Translations under genes and position numbers: made by a program
The notes under the pieces: model-generated
Database searches by the model: none
What the model was told of the DNA's origin: nothing
What the model saw: the letters and a program-made list of their open reading frames with translations, nothing else
Shown here: positions 1-7,481 of the stretch, piece by piece
How the letters are laid out: every line of letters begins with the position of its first letter
Position numbering within the stretch: position 1 is the stretch's first letter
Assembly: GCA_023622515.1 (NCBI GenBank)
Contig: JAMNZB010000034.1
Coordinates: 1 to 38,061, forward strand
Direction: 5' to 3'
Length of the DNA: 38,061 nt
Origin: Bacillota bacterium
GTDB taxonomy: Bacteria > Bacillota > Clostridia > Saccharofermentanales > DTU023

Positions 1-26
1 AGAAGAAGAAGAGTAAGGAGTTGAAA

Positions 27-1466
27 ATGGCAAAAGATAATACACTAAAACAATCAGCAGGTCAGAAGTTACAGGATAAGCTTTGCTTTACCTACGAGAA
101 TCAATGGGATTATATAGACACTGAGACAGAAAAAGCTGTCCACGAATTTAGCAAAGAGTACGCCAAAGCTCTTGACTTAGGGAAGACAGAACGTGAATTT
201 CATGATTATACCGTTGAACGCTTAGAAAAAGCCGGTTTTAATAATTTGGATGAGCTGAATCAAGTTAAAGCCGGAGATAAAATCTACCGCACTGTTCACG
301 GAAAAGGCTTGATGGCTGCCGTAGTCGGAGAGGGGGCTATGGAGGATGGCTTACTGATTGTAGGTTCGCACATTGACTCACCAAGACTGGATTTAAAACC
401 TTATTCCTTATACGAGAAAAATGATATGACCTTTTTCAAGACCCATTATTATGGCGGGATAAAAAAATATCATTGGTTATCCACACAGCTGGCTGTTCAT
501 GGTGTTGTTTTTACGAAAGATGGTGAAAAAATCCGTATCAATGTCGGTGAAGATGAGAATGATCCTGTTTTTACCATTACAGATATCCTGCCCCATATTG
601 CTAAGAAACAAAGGGAAGCTAAAGCTGAGGAACTGGTTACTGCAGAAATGTTGAATGTTCTCATCGGTTCAAAGCCTCATCCCGACAAAGAAGTAAAAGA
701 GCGCTTTAAACTTGGTCTCTTGGAAGTTCTTCACGAAAAATACGGTATCACAGAGCGCGACTTAGTCACCGGGGAGCTCAGTGTTGTCCCTGCCACCAAG
801 GCACGTGATGTCGGTTTTGACAGAAGTTTTATCGGTGCCTATGGCCATGATGACAGAGTATGCGCCTACACCTCTTTAATGGCTCTTTTAGATGCCAAGC
901 CCGGTCAAAAGACACAAGTCATCTTGCTTACCGATAAAGAAGAAGTTGGTTGTGACGGGAATACAGGCGCCAAATCGAAGCTATACTATTTCGCGTTTAA
1001 TGAGCTTCATGCCAAACTTTTAGGGCGTGAACCAAATTTATTTGAAACACAGAGAATGTTGGAAAATTCAAAAATGTTGTCTTCAGACGTTACCTCGGCC
1101 TATGACCCCGACTTTGATGACGTATTTGAAAAAATGAATACCGCATTCTGCAACTACGGAGTCGGTGTCAGCAAGTATACGGGGAGTGGCGGTAAAGTTG
1201 AAACAAGCGATGCTAATGCTGAATATTTCAATGAAGTAACCAGACTCTTTGATGAGCATAAGGTGCCCTGGCAAGCTGGTGTGCTAGGTCGAATCGATGA
1301 AGGTGGCGGCGGTACAATCGCCCTCCACTATGCCAATGCCGGTATGAACGTACTTGATGTTGGAGTTCCCTTACTGGCCATGCACTCCTGTTTTGAAGTC
1401 TGCAGCAAGCTCGATGTTTATAATACCTACCGCGCCTATAAGGCCTTCTTTGAGTATGCAAAATAG
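27..1466 (+). CDS. M18 family aminopeptidase (aspartyl aminopeptidase-like)
   Basis: A cytosolic zinc metallopeptidase that removes N-terminal (often acidic) residues from peptides, probably in peptide recycling. Motifs of the M18 family are visible in order: GSHIDSPRLDLKP (metal-binding His near residue 115), GHDDRV (bridging Asp), DKEEVG (catalytic Glu pair), SSDVTSAYD, and LLAMHSCFE near the C-terminus (last metal-binding His). At about 479 residues it has the usual family length. The ATG at 27 is preferred because AAGGAG at 15-20 lies 6 bases before it; the in-frame TTG at 21 touches the ribosome binding site and is unlikely. It has its own terminator downstream, so it ends a transcription unit whose start is outside the window. 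Family assignment is firm; peptide specificity is inferred. Confidence 0.95.
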   Translation: MAKDNTLKQSAGQKLQDKLCFTYENQWDYIDTETEKAVHEFSKEYAKALDLGKTEREFHDYTVERLEKAGFNNLDELNQVKAGDKIYRTVHGKGLMAAVVGEGAMEDGLLIVGSHIDSPRLDLKPYSLYEKNDMTFFKTHYYGGIKKYHWLSTQLAVHGVVFTKDGEKIRINVGEDENDPVFTITDILPHIAKKQREAKAEELVTAEMLNVLIGSKPHPDKEVKERFKLGLLEVLHEKYGITERDLVTGELSVVPATKARDVGFDRSFIGAYGHDDRVCAYTSLMALLDAKPGQKTQVILLTDKEEVGCDGNTGAKSKLYYFAFNELHAKLLGREPNLFETQRMLENSKMLSSDVTSAYDPDFDDVFEKMNTAFCNYGVGVSKYTGSGGKVETSDANAEYFNEVTRLFDEHKVPWQAGVLGRIDEGGGGTIALHYANAGMNVLDVGVPLLAMHSCFEVCSKLDVYNTYRAYKAFFEYAK

Positions 1467-1540
1467 GGAAGGGGAAGAGTTTTGAGTGTCTTAGTGCCTT
1501 AGCTGGAAGCTGCAGACAAGTAGAAGAATAGCAAAATTTC

Positions 1541-1573
1541 AAGAGAGCCGGTAAGCTGAACCGGCTCTCTTTT
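1541..1573 (+). terminator. Rho-independent terminator after the aminopeptidase gene
   Basis: A perfect 12-bp stem (1541-1552 with 1560-1571, AAGAGAGCCGGT) with a 7-base loop ends in TTTT. It lies about 75 bases after the aminopeptidase stop and faces the convergent recombinase gene. Confidence 0.9.
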
Positions 1574-1645
1574 AATACAAGGCAATCTTTTGCCCTTTAT
1601 CTTCTAAGTCAAGATTATCTGACTGTTTTCTCAGCATTAATTATT

Positions 1646-2674
1646 TCATTTGATATCTTCCATATTTTCACCCAGGGCCGCAAAATCCTCTTTAGAATAT
1701 ATGTTCAAAGGATGTTGATCGACTGTATCCTGTAACATCCGGCTTGATACATGGGTATAGATTTCTGTTGTTGCCACACTCTCATGGCCTAATATTTGCT
1801 GGAGACTTCGCAAATCAGCTCCGCCATACTGGTACATCAGTGTTGCTGCAGTGTGCCTCAATTTATGGGCTGAATAGCGGCTAGAGTCAAGACCGGCCTC
1901 TTGCAAATATTTTTTGACCACATTTTCTACCGCTCTTTGAGATATTCTTCTCCTATTTCTGCTGACAAAAAGTGGCCTCTTATGTTCATTGGCCTCAGGA
2001 TCATTTTTTGCCGGAATACGCTCCTCAAGATACTCCCTGATGGCTTCTCTTGCCAAGCGATTGAGATATACCGTTCTTTCCTTCCTACCTTTGCCGATAA
2101 CACGCAAAATATCCCCATTAATATCATTAATATTAATTCCTACCAGTTCAGACAATCTCAAGCCACAAGTTAAGAAGAGGGTGATGATACAATAGTCACG
2201 CGAGGCATTAGCGTCATTCGAACTTGCTGCAGCTGCAAGCAACATCCGCGCCTCTTCAATATCTAAAAACTGTGGCAGGCTACGCATTTGCTTAGGTGAT
2301 TCCAAATCGCTCGTAGGATTTGTCTCCAAGAGATTCACCTTGGCTGTCAGAAAGTAAAAAAATGAGCGTAGGGCGGATACTTTCCGAGAACGGGCAGCCG
2401 GTCCCACATCTCTTTCATTGGAAAGCCAAGACAGGAAACGATAGAAATCACTTAATTTAATCTGAGCTAAAATGTTTTCATCAACATAAGAGATATCAAT
2501 GTCTTCGAAAGCCTCCTCAGCACTTCCTTTTCCCTGGTAGATATGGTACCAGCGAAAGAACATAACAAGGTCATATTGATACTCTTTCAACGTCAAGTCC
2601 GACCGTTCTTTTACACCGGAAAAATAGGCTAAAAATTCCTCTAAATAATAAAAACTATCTTTTTTCTGACTCAA
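1646..2674 (-). CDS. Tyrosine recombinase, XerC/XerD-like
   Basis: A site-specific tyrosine recombinase of the Xer/phage-integrase family. Residues about 1-110 form the SAM-like core-binding domain and about 135-320 the catalytic domain. The full active-site set is visible: R173 (in CGLRLSEL), beta-hairpin Lys at about 195 (GKGRKER), H270 and R273 (SAHKLRHT), H297 (LGHESV) and nucleophile Y306 (TTEIYTHV). The length of 342 residues is slightly above typical XerC/D (about 300). It starts at TTG, supported by AAGGAG 8 bases upstream; no ATG fits better. It stands alone, convergent with the aminopeptidase and divergent from asd, with no element ends seen nearby. It is therefore more likely a housekeeping chromosome-dimer-resolution recombinase than a transposon integrase, but which Xer role it has cannot be told from here. 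Confidence 0.9.
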   Translation of the reverse strand: MSQKKDSFYYLEEFLAYFSGVKERSDLTLKEYQYDLVMFFRWYHIYQGKGSAEEAFEDIDISYVDENILAQIKLSDFYRFLSWLSNERDVGPAARSRKVSALRSFFYFLTAKVNLLETNPTSDLESPKQMRSLPQFLDIEEARMLLAAAASSNDANASRDYCIITLFLTCGLRLSELVGININDINGDILRVIGKGRKERTVYLNRLAREAIREYLEERIPAKNDPEANEHKRPLFVSRNRRRISQRAVENVVKKYLQEAGLDSSRYSAHKLRHTAATLMYQYGGADLRSLQQILGHESVATTEIYTHVSSRMLQDTVDQHPLNIYSKEDFAALGENMEDIK

Positions 2675-2811
2675 TATCTCGGCTCCTTATCTCTAATAAA
2701 GTATCTTTACTGCCCTTCATTATAGCGGTAATTTACCAGCTATGCTAAAATTAGTTCGTTGTGAATAAAAATACTTTTACAAGATTAAGATTAGCTACGA
2801 AGGAGGATTAT

Positions 2812-3897
2812 ATGGAAAAAATTGGTGTAGCCGTTATTGGTGCAACAGGATATGTTGGCCAACGCTTTTTAACTTTACTTGATAAGCATCCATTCTTTGA
2901 GGTTAAGACACTTGTTGCGAGCGAAAGATCACAAGGGAAGACCTATGGTGAAGCCATGCAGGGACGCTGGAAATTAGATAGCCCTATGCCGGCACAATAT
3001 AGCGACATGCGCATCAAATCCAGTCGTGATGTCAAAGATTTCTGTAAGGATATCGATATGGCTTTTTGCGCTGTTGACATGAAAAAAGAAGACATCATTT
3101 TTCTGGAAGAGGCCATAGCCAGGGAAGAGGTCGTTGTTGTTTCCAATAATTCTGCAAACCGTTTAACCGATGACGTGCCAATTGTTATTCCGGAAATTAA
3201 TCATGGGCACTTTGCTGTTCTGGAGGCGCAGAAAAAGCGTTTAGGCACAAAGAAAGGTTTTATTGTTGCCAAACCGAATTGTTCTGTTCAAAGTTTTGTT
3301 CCGGCTCTTTTTCCCTTGCTTGACTATGGTCTCGACAGCATTATGGTCAGCACCTATCAAGCGGTATCAGGGGCAGGGAAGACGCTGGAAGAATGGCCGG
3401 AGATGCTGGGCAATGTCATCCCTAATATTTCCGGAGAAGAAGAAAAAACAGAAAATGAACCTTTGAAAATTTTAGGCTCAGTTGCTGATGGAAAAATTGT
3501 AAATTTATCCGGAACCAAGATATCAAGTCAATGTGCGCGAGTAGCTGTACAAGAAGGCCACCTTGCCAATGTCTGGGTGAAATTCCGTCAGAAACCTTCT
3601 CGGGATGAAATTTTAAAACGCTGGGCGGAATGTGTTCCGCTTCCCCAAGAACTGAAACTGCCCTTAGCTCCTCAACCATTTTTACACTATTTTGAGGAAA
3701 TAGATCGTCCACAGTCCAGACTGGATGCCGGTCAAGAAAAGGGCATGGGAATTACGCTGGGGCGCCTGCAAGAAGACGGTATTTTTGATTTTTCCTTCAC
3801 CTGCCTTTCTGCAAATACGATACGTGGTGCTGCCGGAGGTGCTATACTAACTGCAGAATTATTATATAAGTTAGGATACATTAATCAGGATGAATAA
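2812..3897 (+). CDS. asd: Aspartate-semialdehyde dehydrogenase
   Basis: NADP-dependent reductive dephosphorylation of aspartyl-4-phosphate to aspartate semialdehyde, the branch point to lysine, threonine and methionine. The N-terminal Rossmann motif is GATGYVGQRF (residues 10-19), the catalytic cysteine is C157 in KPNCSVQ, and a substrate-binding His lies in VAVQEGHLANVWV. The 361-residue length and this motif set fit the archaeal/fungal-type Asd rather than the E. coli type. The ATG at 2812 is preferred over an upstream in-frame GTG at 2761, because GAAGGAGG lies just before it and homology to the family begins there. It overlaps the following exporter gene by 8 bases, so the two are translated from one message. 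Identification is firm. Confidence 0.95.
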   Translation: MEKIGVAVIGATGYVGQRFLTLLDKHPFFEVKTLVASERSQGKTYGEAMQGRWKLDSPMPAQYSDMRIKSSRDVKDFCKDIDMAFCAVDMKKEDIIFLEEAIAREEVVVVSNNSANRLTDDVPIVIPEINHGHFAVLEAQKKRLGTKKGFIVAKPNCSVQSFVPALFPLLDYGLDSIMVSTYQAVSGAGKTLEEWPEMLGNVIPNISGEEEKTENEPLKILGSVADGKIVNLSGTKISSQCARVAVQEGHLANVWVKFRQKPSRDEILKRWAECVPLPQELKLPLAPQPFLHYFEEIDRPQSRLDAGQEKGMGITLGRLQEDGIFDFSFTCLSANTIRGAAGGAILTAELLYKLGYINQDE

Positions 3898-4660
3898 GCT
3901 TATGTTTAATTACTCGGACGTACTACAATTAGCCTCAACCCTTGCTTACGGTTTTGTATATTGCGGTTCTGAAACATATCGTTCAGAGGATTCAACAGAG
4001 AGAATACTAAAAGCATATGGTTGTGAAAATGTTGAAATATTGGTATTGGCCAACTATTTTACAATAACATTTACCAAAAATGGAGAAAGCTACCATACGC
4101 AAAAACGCATTTATTCAAGTTCAAATAATATGCGTAAGTTAGACTTATTAAATACCAAAACCCGTGAAATTGTCGGGGCAAAGCCGGACCCTGTGCAGAT
4201 GAGGGAAGAGGTGCAGCAAATTATCACAAATGATTTACACACTTTCTGGCAAACTCTTGTGATTACCGGTTTTATAGGTTTTACTTTTACCTTACTTCTC
4301 GGGGGGTCTGTCGCAGCAGCCATATATGCCTTTGTTGTTGATTTTATTACAAGGATAATCCTGGAGCCTTTCTACAAGCTGGATACCAACCGACTCTTTG
4401 TTAATATGTTCGGTGGCCTTCTTGTTGTTTTACTGGCCTTTCCTTGTAATTATATCGGTATGGGGCATGAACAGGCCATGATTGTTTCCGGATCATTTAT
4501 GTTCCTTTTCCCCGGCGTATCACTGGTAAACAGTATTCGGGATATAATCGCCAGTGACTATATTGCCGGCTTTACCAAACTGCTTGAAACAATCCTTGTA
4601 GCTTTAGGAATTGCTCTGGGCTCCGGTCTTGGTTTGAGCCTAATTAGACATTTAATTTAG
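3890..4660 (+). CDS. Threonine/serine exporter, N-terminal half (ThrE N domain, DUF1212)
   Basis: The larger subunit of a split ThrE-type amino acid exporter in the cytoplasmic membrane. The soluble N-terminal segment carries the family pattern GSETYRSED near residues 26-34. About five hydrophobic segments follow from residue 120 on, with the conserved FPGVSLVNSIRDIIASDYIAG loop near 205-225. Full-length ThrE proteins fuse this part to the part encoded by the next gene; here they are separate, as in many Firmicutes. It overlaps asd by 8 bases. ATG at 3890 is the annotated start; another in-frame ATG at 3902 has a slightly better-spaced AGGA. Export of threonine or serine is a family-level inference. 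Confidence 0.88.
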   Translation: MNKLMFNYSDVLQLASTLAYGFVYCGSETYRSEDSTERILKAYGCENVEILVLANYFTITFTKNGESYHTQKRIYSSSNNMRKLDLLNTKTREIVGAKPDPVQMREEVQQIITNDLHTFWQTLVITGFIGFTFTLLLGGSVAAAIYAFVVDFITRIILEPFYKLDTNRLFVNMFGGLLVVLLAFPCNYIGMGHEQAMIVSGSFMFLFPGVSLVNSIRDIIASDYIAGFTKLLETILVALGIALGSGLGLSLIRHLI

Positions 4661-4674
4661 GGAAGGGGGAACAT

Positions 4675-5133
4675 ATGCTTGGCTTTAAATATTTCACCTT
4701 AGGTTTCCTGGCTTCTTTAGGTTTCGCCCTGAAATACGAGTTAAATGATTTGAAAACACTTTTTACAGTAAGTATTGGCGGAGGCATATCCTGGTTTACC
4801 TATCGACTCTTTTTCTATGTATTGCATTCCAGCGAGATTATGTCCTATTTTTTTGCGGCAATATTTATGTCCTTATATTCAGAAATTATGGCCAGGGCAG
4901 TGAAGAAGCCGGTAACCATTTTTCTTATTGTTGCCATGTTGCCCTTGGTACCGGGACAATCTATTTATGACACCATGAGTTTACTTGTCAGCAATGAACT
5001 AGAGCTTGCTCTCAATATGGGCCTTAAGACTTTAGGTATTTCCGGCGCACTGGCCTTAGGCAACTTAGTTGTTTCTACCGGCATTAAATTTTATTTTGGT
5101 ATCCGGCACGGAAGCAGAAGGTTAATTAAATAA
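4675..5133 (+). CDS. Threonine/serine exporter, C-terminal half (ThrE C domain, DUF3815)
   Basis: The small integral membrane partner of the preceding gene. Its 152 residues are almost wholly hydrophobic, with about four to five membrane segments. The mid-protein motif LPLVPGQSIYDTM mirrors the PGxxxxxxRD loop of the partner. A GGAAGGGGG ribosome binding site precedes the ATG, 14 bases after the first exporter gene ends. Together the pair restores a complete ThrE-like transporter. Its position next to asd suggests export of an aspartate-family amino acid such as threonine; that is an inference from context. Confidence 0.85.
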   Translation: MLGFKYFTLGFLASLGFALKYELNDLKTLFTVSIGGGISWFTYRLFFYVLHSSEIMSYFFAAIFMSLYSEIMARAVKKPVTIFLIVAMLPLVPGQSIYDTMSLLVSNELELALNMGLKTLGISGALALGNLVVSTGIKFYFGIRHGSRRLIK

Positions 5134-5175
5134 ATTTAGCTAAATATATTTTCTTAAAACTTTTGAAGGCATTTA

Positions 5176-5211
5176 CCTAACTTCGCAAAATAACAATTTT
5201 GCGAAGTTGGG
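5176..5211. repeat. Strong palindrome between convergent genes
   Basis: A 13-bp perfect inverted repeat (AACTTCGCAAAAT at 5179-5191, its complement at 5196-5208) with a 4-base loop AACA. It extends to about 16 bp when a G-T pair is allowed. It lies between the convergent exporter and membrane-protein genes, as a bidirectional terminator would, but neither strand has a clear T-run after the stem. The remaining bases of 5134-5374 are AT-rich and show no gene. Confidence 0.7.
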
Positions 5212-5374
5212 TCTAGGACAAACAGCTTATTCGTCTGTATCTTATTCGTTAAATTTGCTAATGAAATAACTGGAAATTTTATTAGCAAATATTTGTGCGG
5301 ATTTTAATTTTGAATGTCTGGAATTGTTGATTGTTAAAATGTTTTTCTTTTTTGTAATGAGAAAATACTTTCCT

Positions 5375-6031
5375 TTATTCATTTCTATCTGTTATGAAAA
5401 AATCGGTGATGCTATCCTCTCCGGTAATTAATTGAAATTCACTAATATTGGAAAAATTAAACAGCTTGCCAATTAACGTACTGATAAGCAAAATTATAAT
5501 CAAGGTTACCAGTAGCTTGCGCATAATAGCTTGCCGTCTATAGGAAGCAAACTTCCGATCGATGTTATCTGTTGTCGTAAAGGCTGTTAATTTATAAATT
5601 TTTGAACCTTTTAAGGCTTCTTGTTGCCAAGGTTCAAGATCGCTGATGCGTTTTTTCTTTGATTTTATTTCTGCAAGATTGGTTGATAATTTTGCGAAGT
5701 TCAAAGCTCTTTCTGTCTTTTTTTCTCCTTCTTGATTTATATTTGCAGTCTCTTTAGATTGTCTTCTTTTTGAATTGTTTTTTATGACCTTAGCTGTGTC
5801 AAACTTTTTTCCTTTTGATCCTACAGGCTTTTTTCTTCTTGGATTCTCACCGGGCCGGCCTTTTATCGGACCGGGCTTGTCTTGCCTCAACACTTGTTTA
5901 GCTGCCGGTACTTGGTCCCTTTTCTCGCGCTGAAACACATCCTGAACCTCTTTTGCCCCTTCAGAAGATTCACGACCAGGACCTTGCCTGACAGGTTTTT
6001 TCTGCCTGTTTTTATCATTGTTATCAATCAT
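5375..6031 (-). CDS. Hypothetical membrane-anchored basic protein
   Basis: I do not recognise a family. About the first 130 residues are hydrophilic, rich in Lys, Arg, Gly and Pro, and low in complexity, so probably disordered. A more structured stretch follows (FAKLSTNLAEIKSKKK to YRRQAIMRK), then one hydrophobic membrane segment (KLLVTLIIILLISTLIGKLF) about 30 residues from the C-terminus, then a short acidic tail. This gives a single-pass protein with its basic part probably in the cytoplasm. The start is uncertain: the ATG at 6031 is used here, but the frame stays open to a TTG at 6088 that overlaps the hfq stop codon, which would allow translational coupling. It follows hfq directly and probably shares its transcript. 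Confidence 0.6.
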   Translation of the reverse strand: MIDNNDKNRQKKPVRQGPGRESSEGAKEVQDVFQREKRDQVPAAKQVLRQDKPGPIKGRPGENPRRKKPVGSKGKKFDTAKVIKNNSKRRQSKETANINQEGEKKTERALNFAKLSTNLAEIKSKKKRISDLEPWQQEALKGSKIYKLTAFTTTDNIDRKFASYRRQAIMRKLLVTLIIILLISTLIGKLFNFSNISEFQLITGEDSITDFFITDRNE

Positions 6032-6084
6032 ATTATTACACACACTTTTTCTGATAAATATATTTCTGCCTTGATTATAGCTTA

Positions 6085-6408
6085 TCAATTATGGGCTTTC
6101 AATTTATAGTTACCGCTACTATTTCTATAATGCTCTAATTTCCAACTTTCATTAAAAATAAAATCAACTTCCTGATGAGGCTTAATGCTGTAAATAGCCT
6201 TTTTGTAAAATAAGGCTTGTTGTCCATTTGTCTCAACAACAATACTTTCCTGATCGAATCCCTTAATAAAACCATGTGTTTCCAGATTATCAAGTGAAGT
6301 TAAGGTTATTTTTATATCTTGTTTTCTGCAATGATTAAGAAAAATTTCCTGAATTTTGCTCCCTTCAGATAACTTGTCCCCTTTAGATTTTTTATACCTG
6401 TTTTGCAT
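6085..6408 (-). CDS. hfq: Divergent RNA chaperone Hfq
   Basis: A hexameric Sm-like protein that pairs small RNAs with messages. The Sm1 and Sm2 pattern is visible: KIQEIFLNHCRKQD, then GFIKGFDQESIVVE, then FYKKAIYSIKP. It is divergent: the usual YKHAIS motif reads YKKAIY, so the conserved His is Lys, and an unusual Lys-rich extension of about 15 residues precedes the Sm fold. At 107 residues it is longer than typical Firmicute Hfq (70-80). The ATG at 6408 is preferred because AAGGAG lies 7 bases before it; an in-frame ATG at 6414 sits almost on the ribosome binding site. It lies 128 bases downstream of miaA, the classical miaA-hfq order, which supports the call. Confidence 0.82.
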   Translation of the reverse strand: MQNRYKKSKGDKLSEGSKIQEIFLNHCRKQDIKITLTSLDNLETHGFIKGFDQESIVVETNGQQALFYKKAIYSIKPHQEVDFIFNESWKLEHYRNSSGNYKLKAHN

Positions 6409-6536
6409 AAACATACTCCTTCTTATGTACTATGAATAGGCATTATTCACAATACTAGTATAGAGCTTTCACAAACGACAAATTTCAAAAATAGCAATTT
6501 TTTTGTCGAAAAAAGTCTAAATAAGGATATTTTCCT

Positions 6537-7481
6537 TTATTGCTGAAGCTTATTGCAAATAAACTCAAACGCTTTATCGAGAGAAGGCTCAGAAATTTTG
6601 TAAAAATCATCACGTTTTCGAAACAGGGTGTATTGCCTTTTAGCATAGCGACGCGTTGCACGGGCTAATTTTTCATAGGCCTCTTCCCTGGTCTCCTCCC
6701 CCAGCAAATGCGGGTAGATTTCCTTGTAGCCGATAGCTTGGAAGGCTTGAGTCTCTATGAAATTGGGCGTTGAAGCTAGGATTTCTTCCAACTCATTCAA
6801 CATGCCCTCTTCCAGCATTTGCCAACTTCTTTCATTAATCCGATGATATAGTCTTGCCCTATCAGGCCACAGCACAAATTTTTCGAAATGAAAATCAGGG
6901 CCCTTCTCGCGCGAATACGCATAGACTTCAGAACTGGTGAGGCCTGTTTTGCGGTAGACTTCAATAAAGCGAATAATTCGTTTCTCATCTTCCGGATGAA
7001 TTCTCTTACCGGCCTCAGGATCCAGCCTTTTCAGTTCGCTATGCGCTTCAAGTAAGCCCTTTTCCTGAATTTCTTGACGAATTTTTTCGCGAAATTCCAG
7101 GTCAGTTTCTTCCTCAACAAACTGCAAACCATCTACCAAAGCCAAAATATATTGACCGGTTCCTCCGCAAACAATCGGGCACTTCCCTCTATCTATGATG
7201 TTACAAATAGTTTTTCTTGCATCGTCGACAAAATGGGATACGCTATACCGTTCAATGGGCTCGCATATGTCATATAAGTGATGGGGGATTCCGGCTTGCT
7301 CTTCCAAACTTGCTTTCGCCGTACCAATATCTAAACCCTTATAAATTTGCATTGAATCTGCTGAGATGATTTCACCATCAAGTTTCTTAGCTAACAATAA
7401 GGAAAGAGCTGTTTTTCCACTTGCTGTCGGTCCGCTAATAACAATGACTTTTTCTTCTCGTAACAAGGCCATATTCCTCAT
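6537..7481 (-). CDS. miaA: tRNA dimethylallyltransferase MiaA
   Basis: Transfers a dimethylallyl group to N6 of A37 in tRNAs that read codons beginning with U. The P-loop is GPTASGKT (residues 17-24), followed by ISADSMQIYKGLDIGTAK and the prenyl-substrate motif IVCGGTGQYI. The C-terminal region contains the family pattern QAIGYKE and the basic stretch ATRRYAKRQYTLFRKRD. The 314-residue length is normal. Its start overlaps the mutL stop as ATGA, so translation is coupled; an in-frame ATG three codons later is an alternative. MiaB, encoded four genes upstream on the same strand, modifies the same base next. Confidence 0.96.
   Translation of the reverse strand: MRNMALLREEKVIVISGPTASGKTALSLLLAKKLDGEIISADSMQIYKGLDIGTAKASLEEQAGIPHHLYDICEPIERYSVSHFVDDARKTICNIIDRGKCPIVCGGTGQYILALVDGLQFVEEETDLEFREKIRQEIQEKGLLEAHSELKRLDPEAGKRIHPEDEKRIIRFIEVYRKTGLTSSEVYAYSREKGPDFHFEKFVLWPDRARLYHRINERSWQMLEEGMLNELEEILASTPNFIETQAFQAIGYKEIYPHLLGEETREEAYEKLARATRRYAKRQYTLFRKRDDFYKISEPSLDKAFEFICNKLQQ

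Noticed and set aside
2761-2811. GTG start for asd 17 codons upstream
   Set aside because: GAAGGAGG directly precedes the ATG at 2812, and the Rossmann motif begins right after it.
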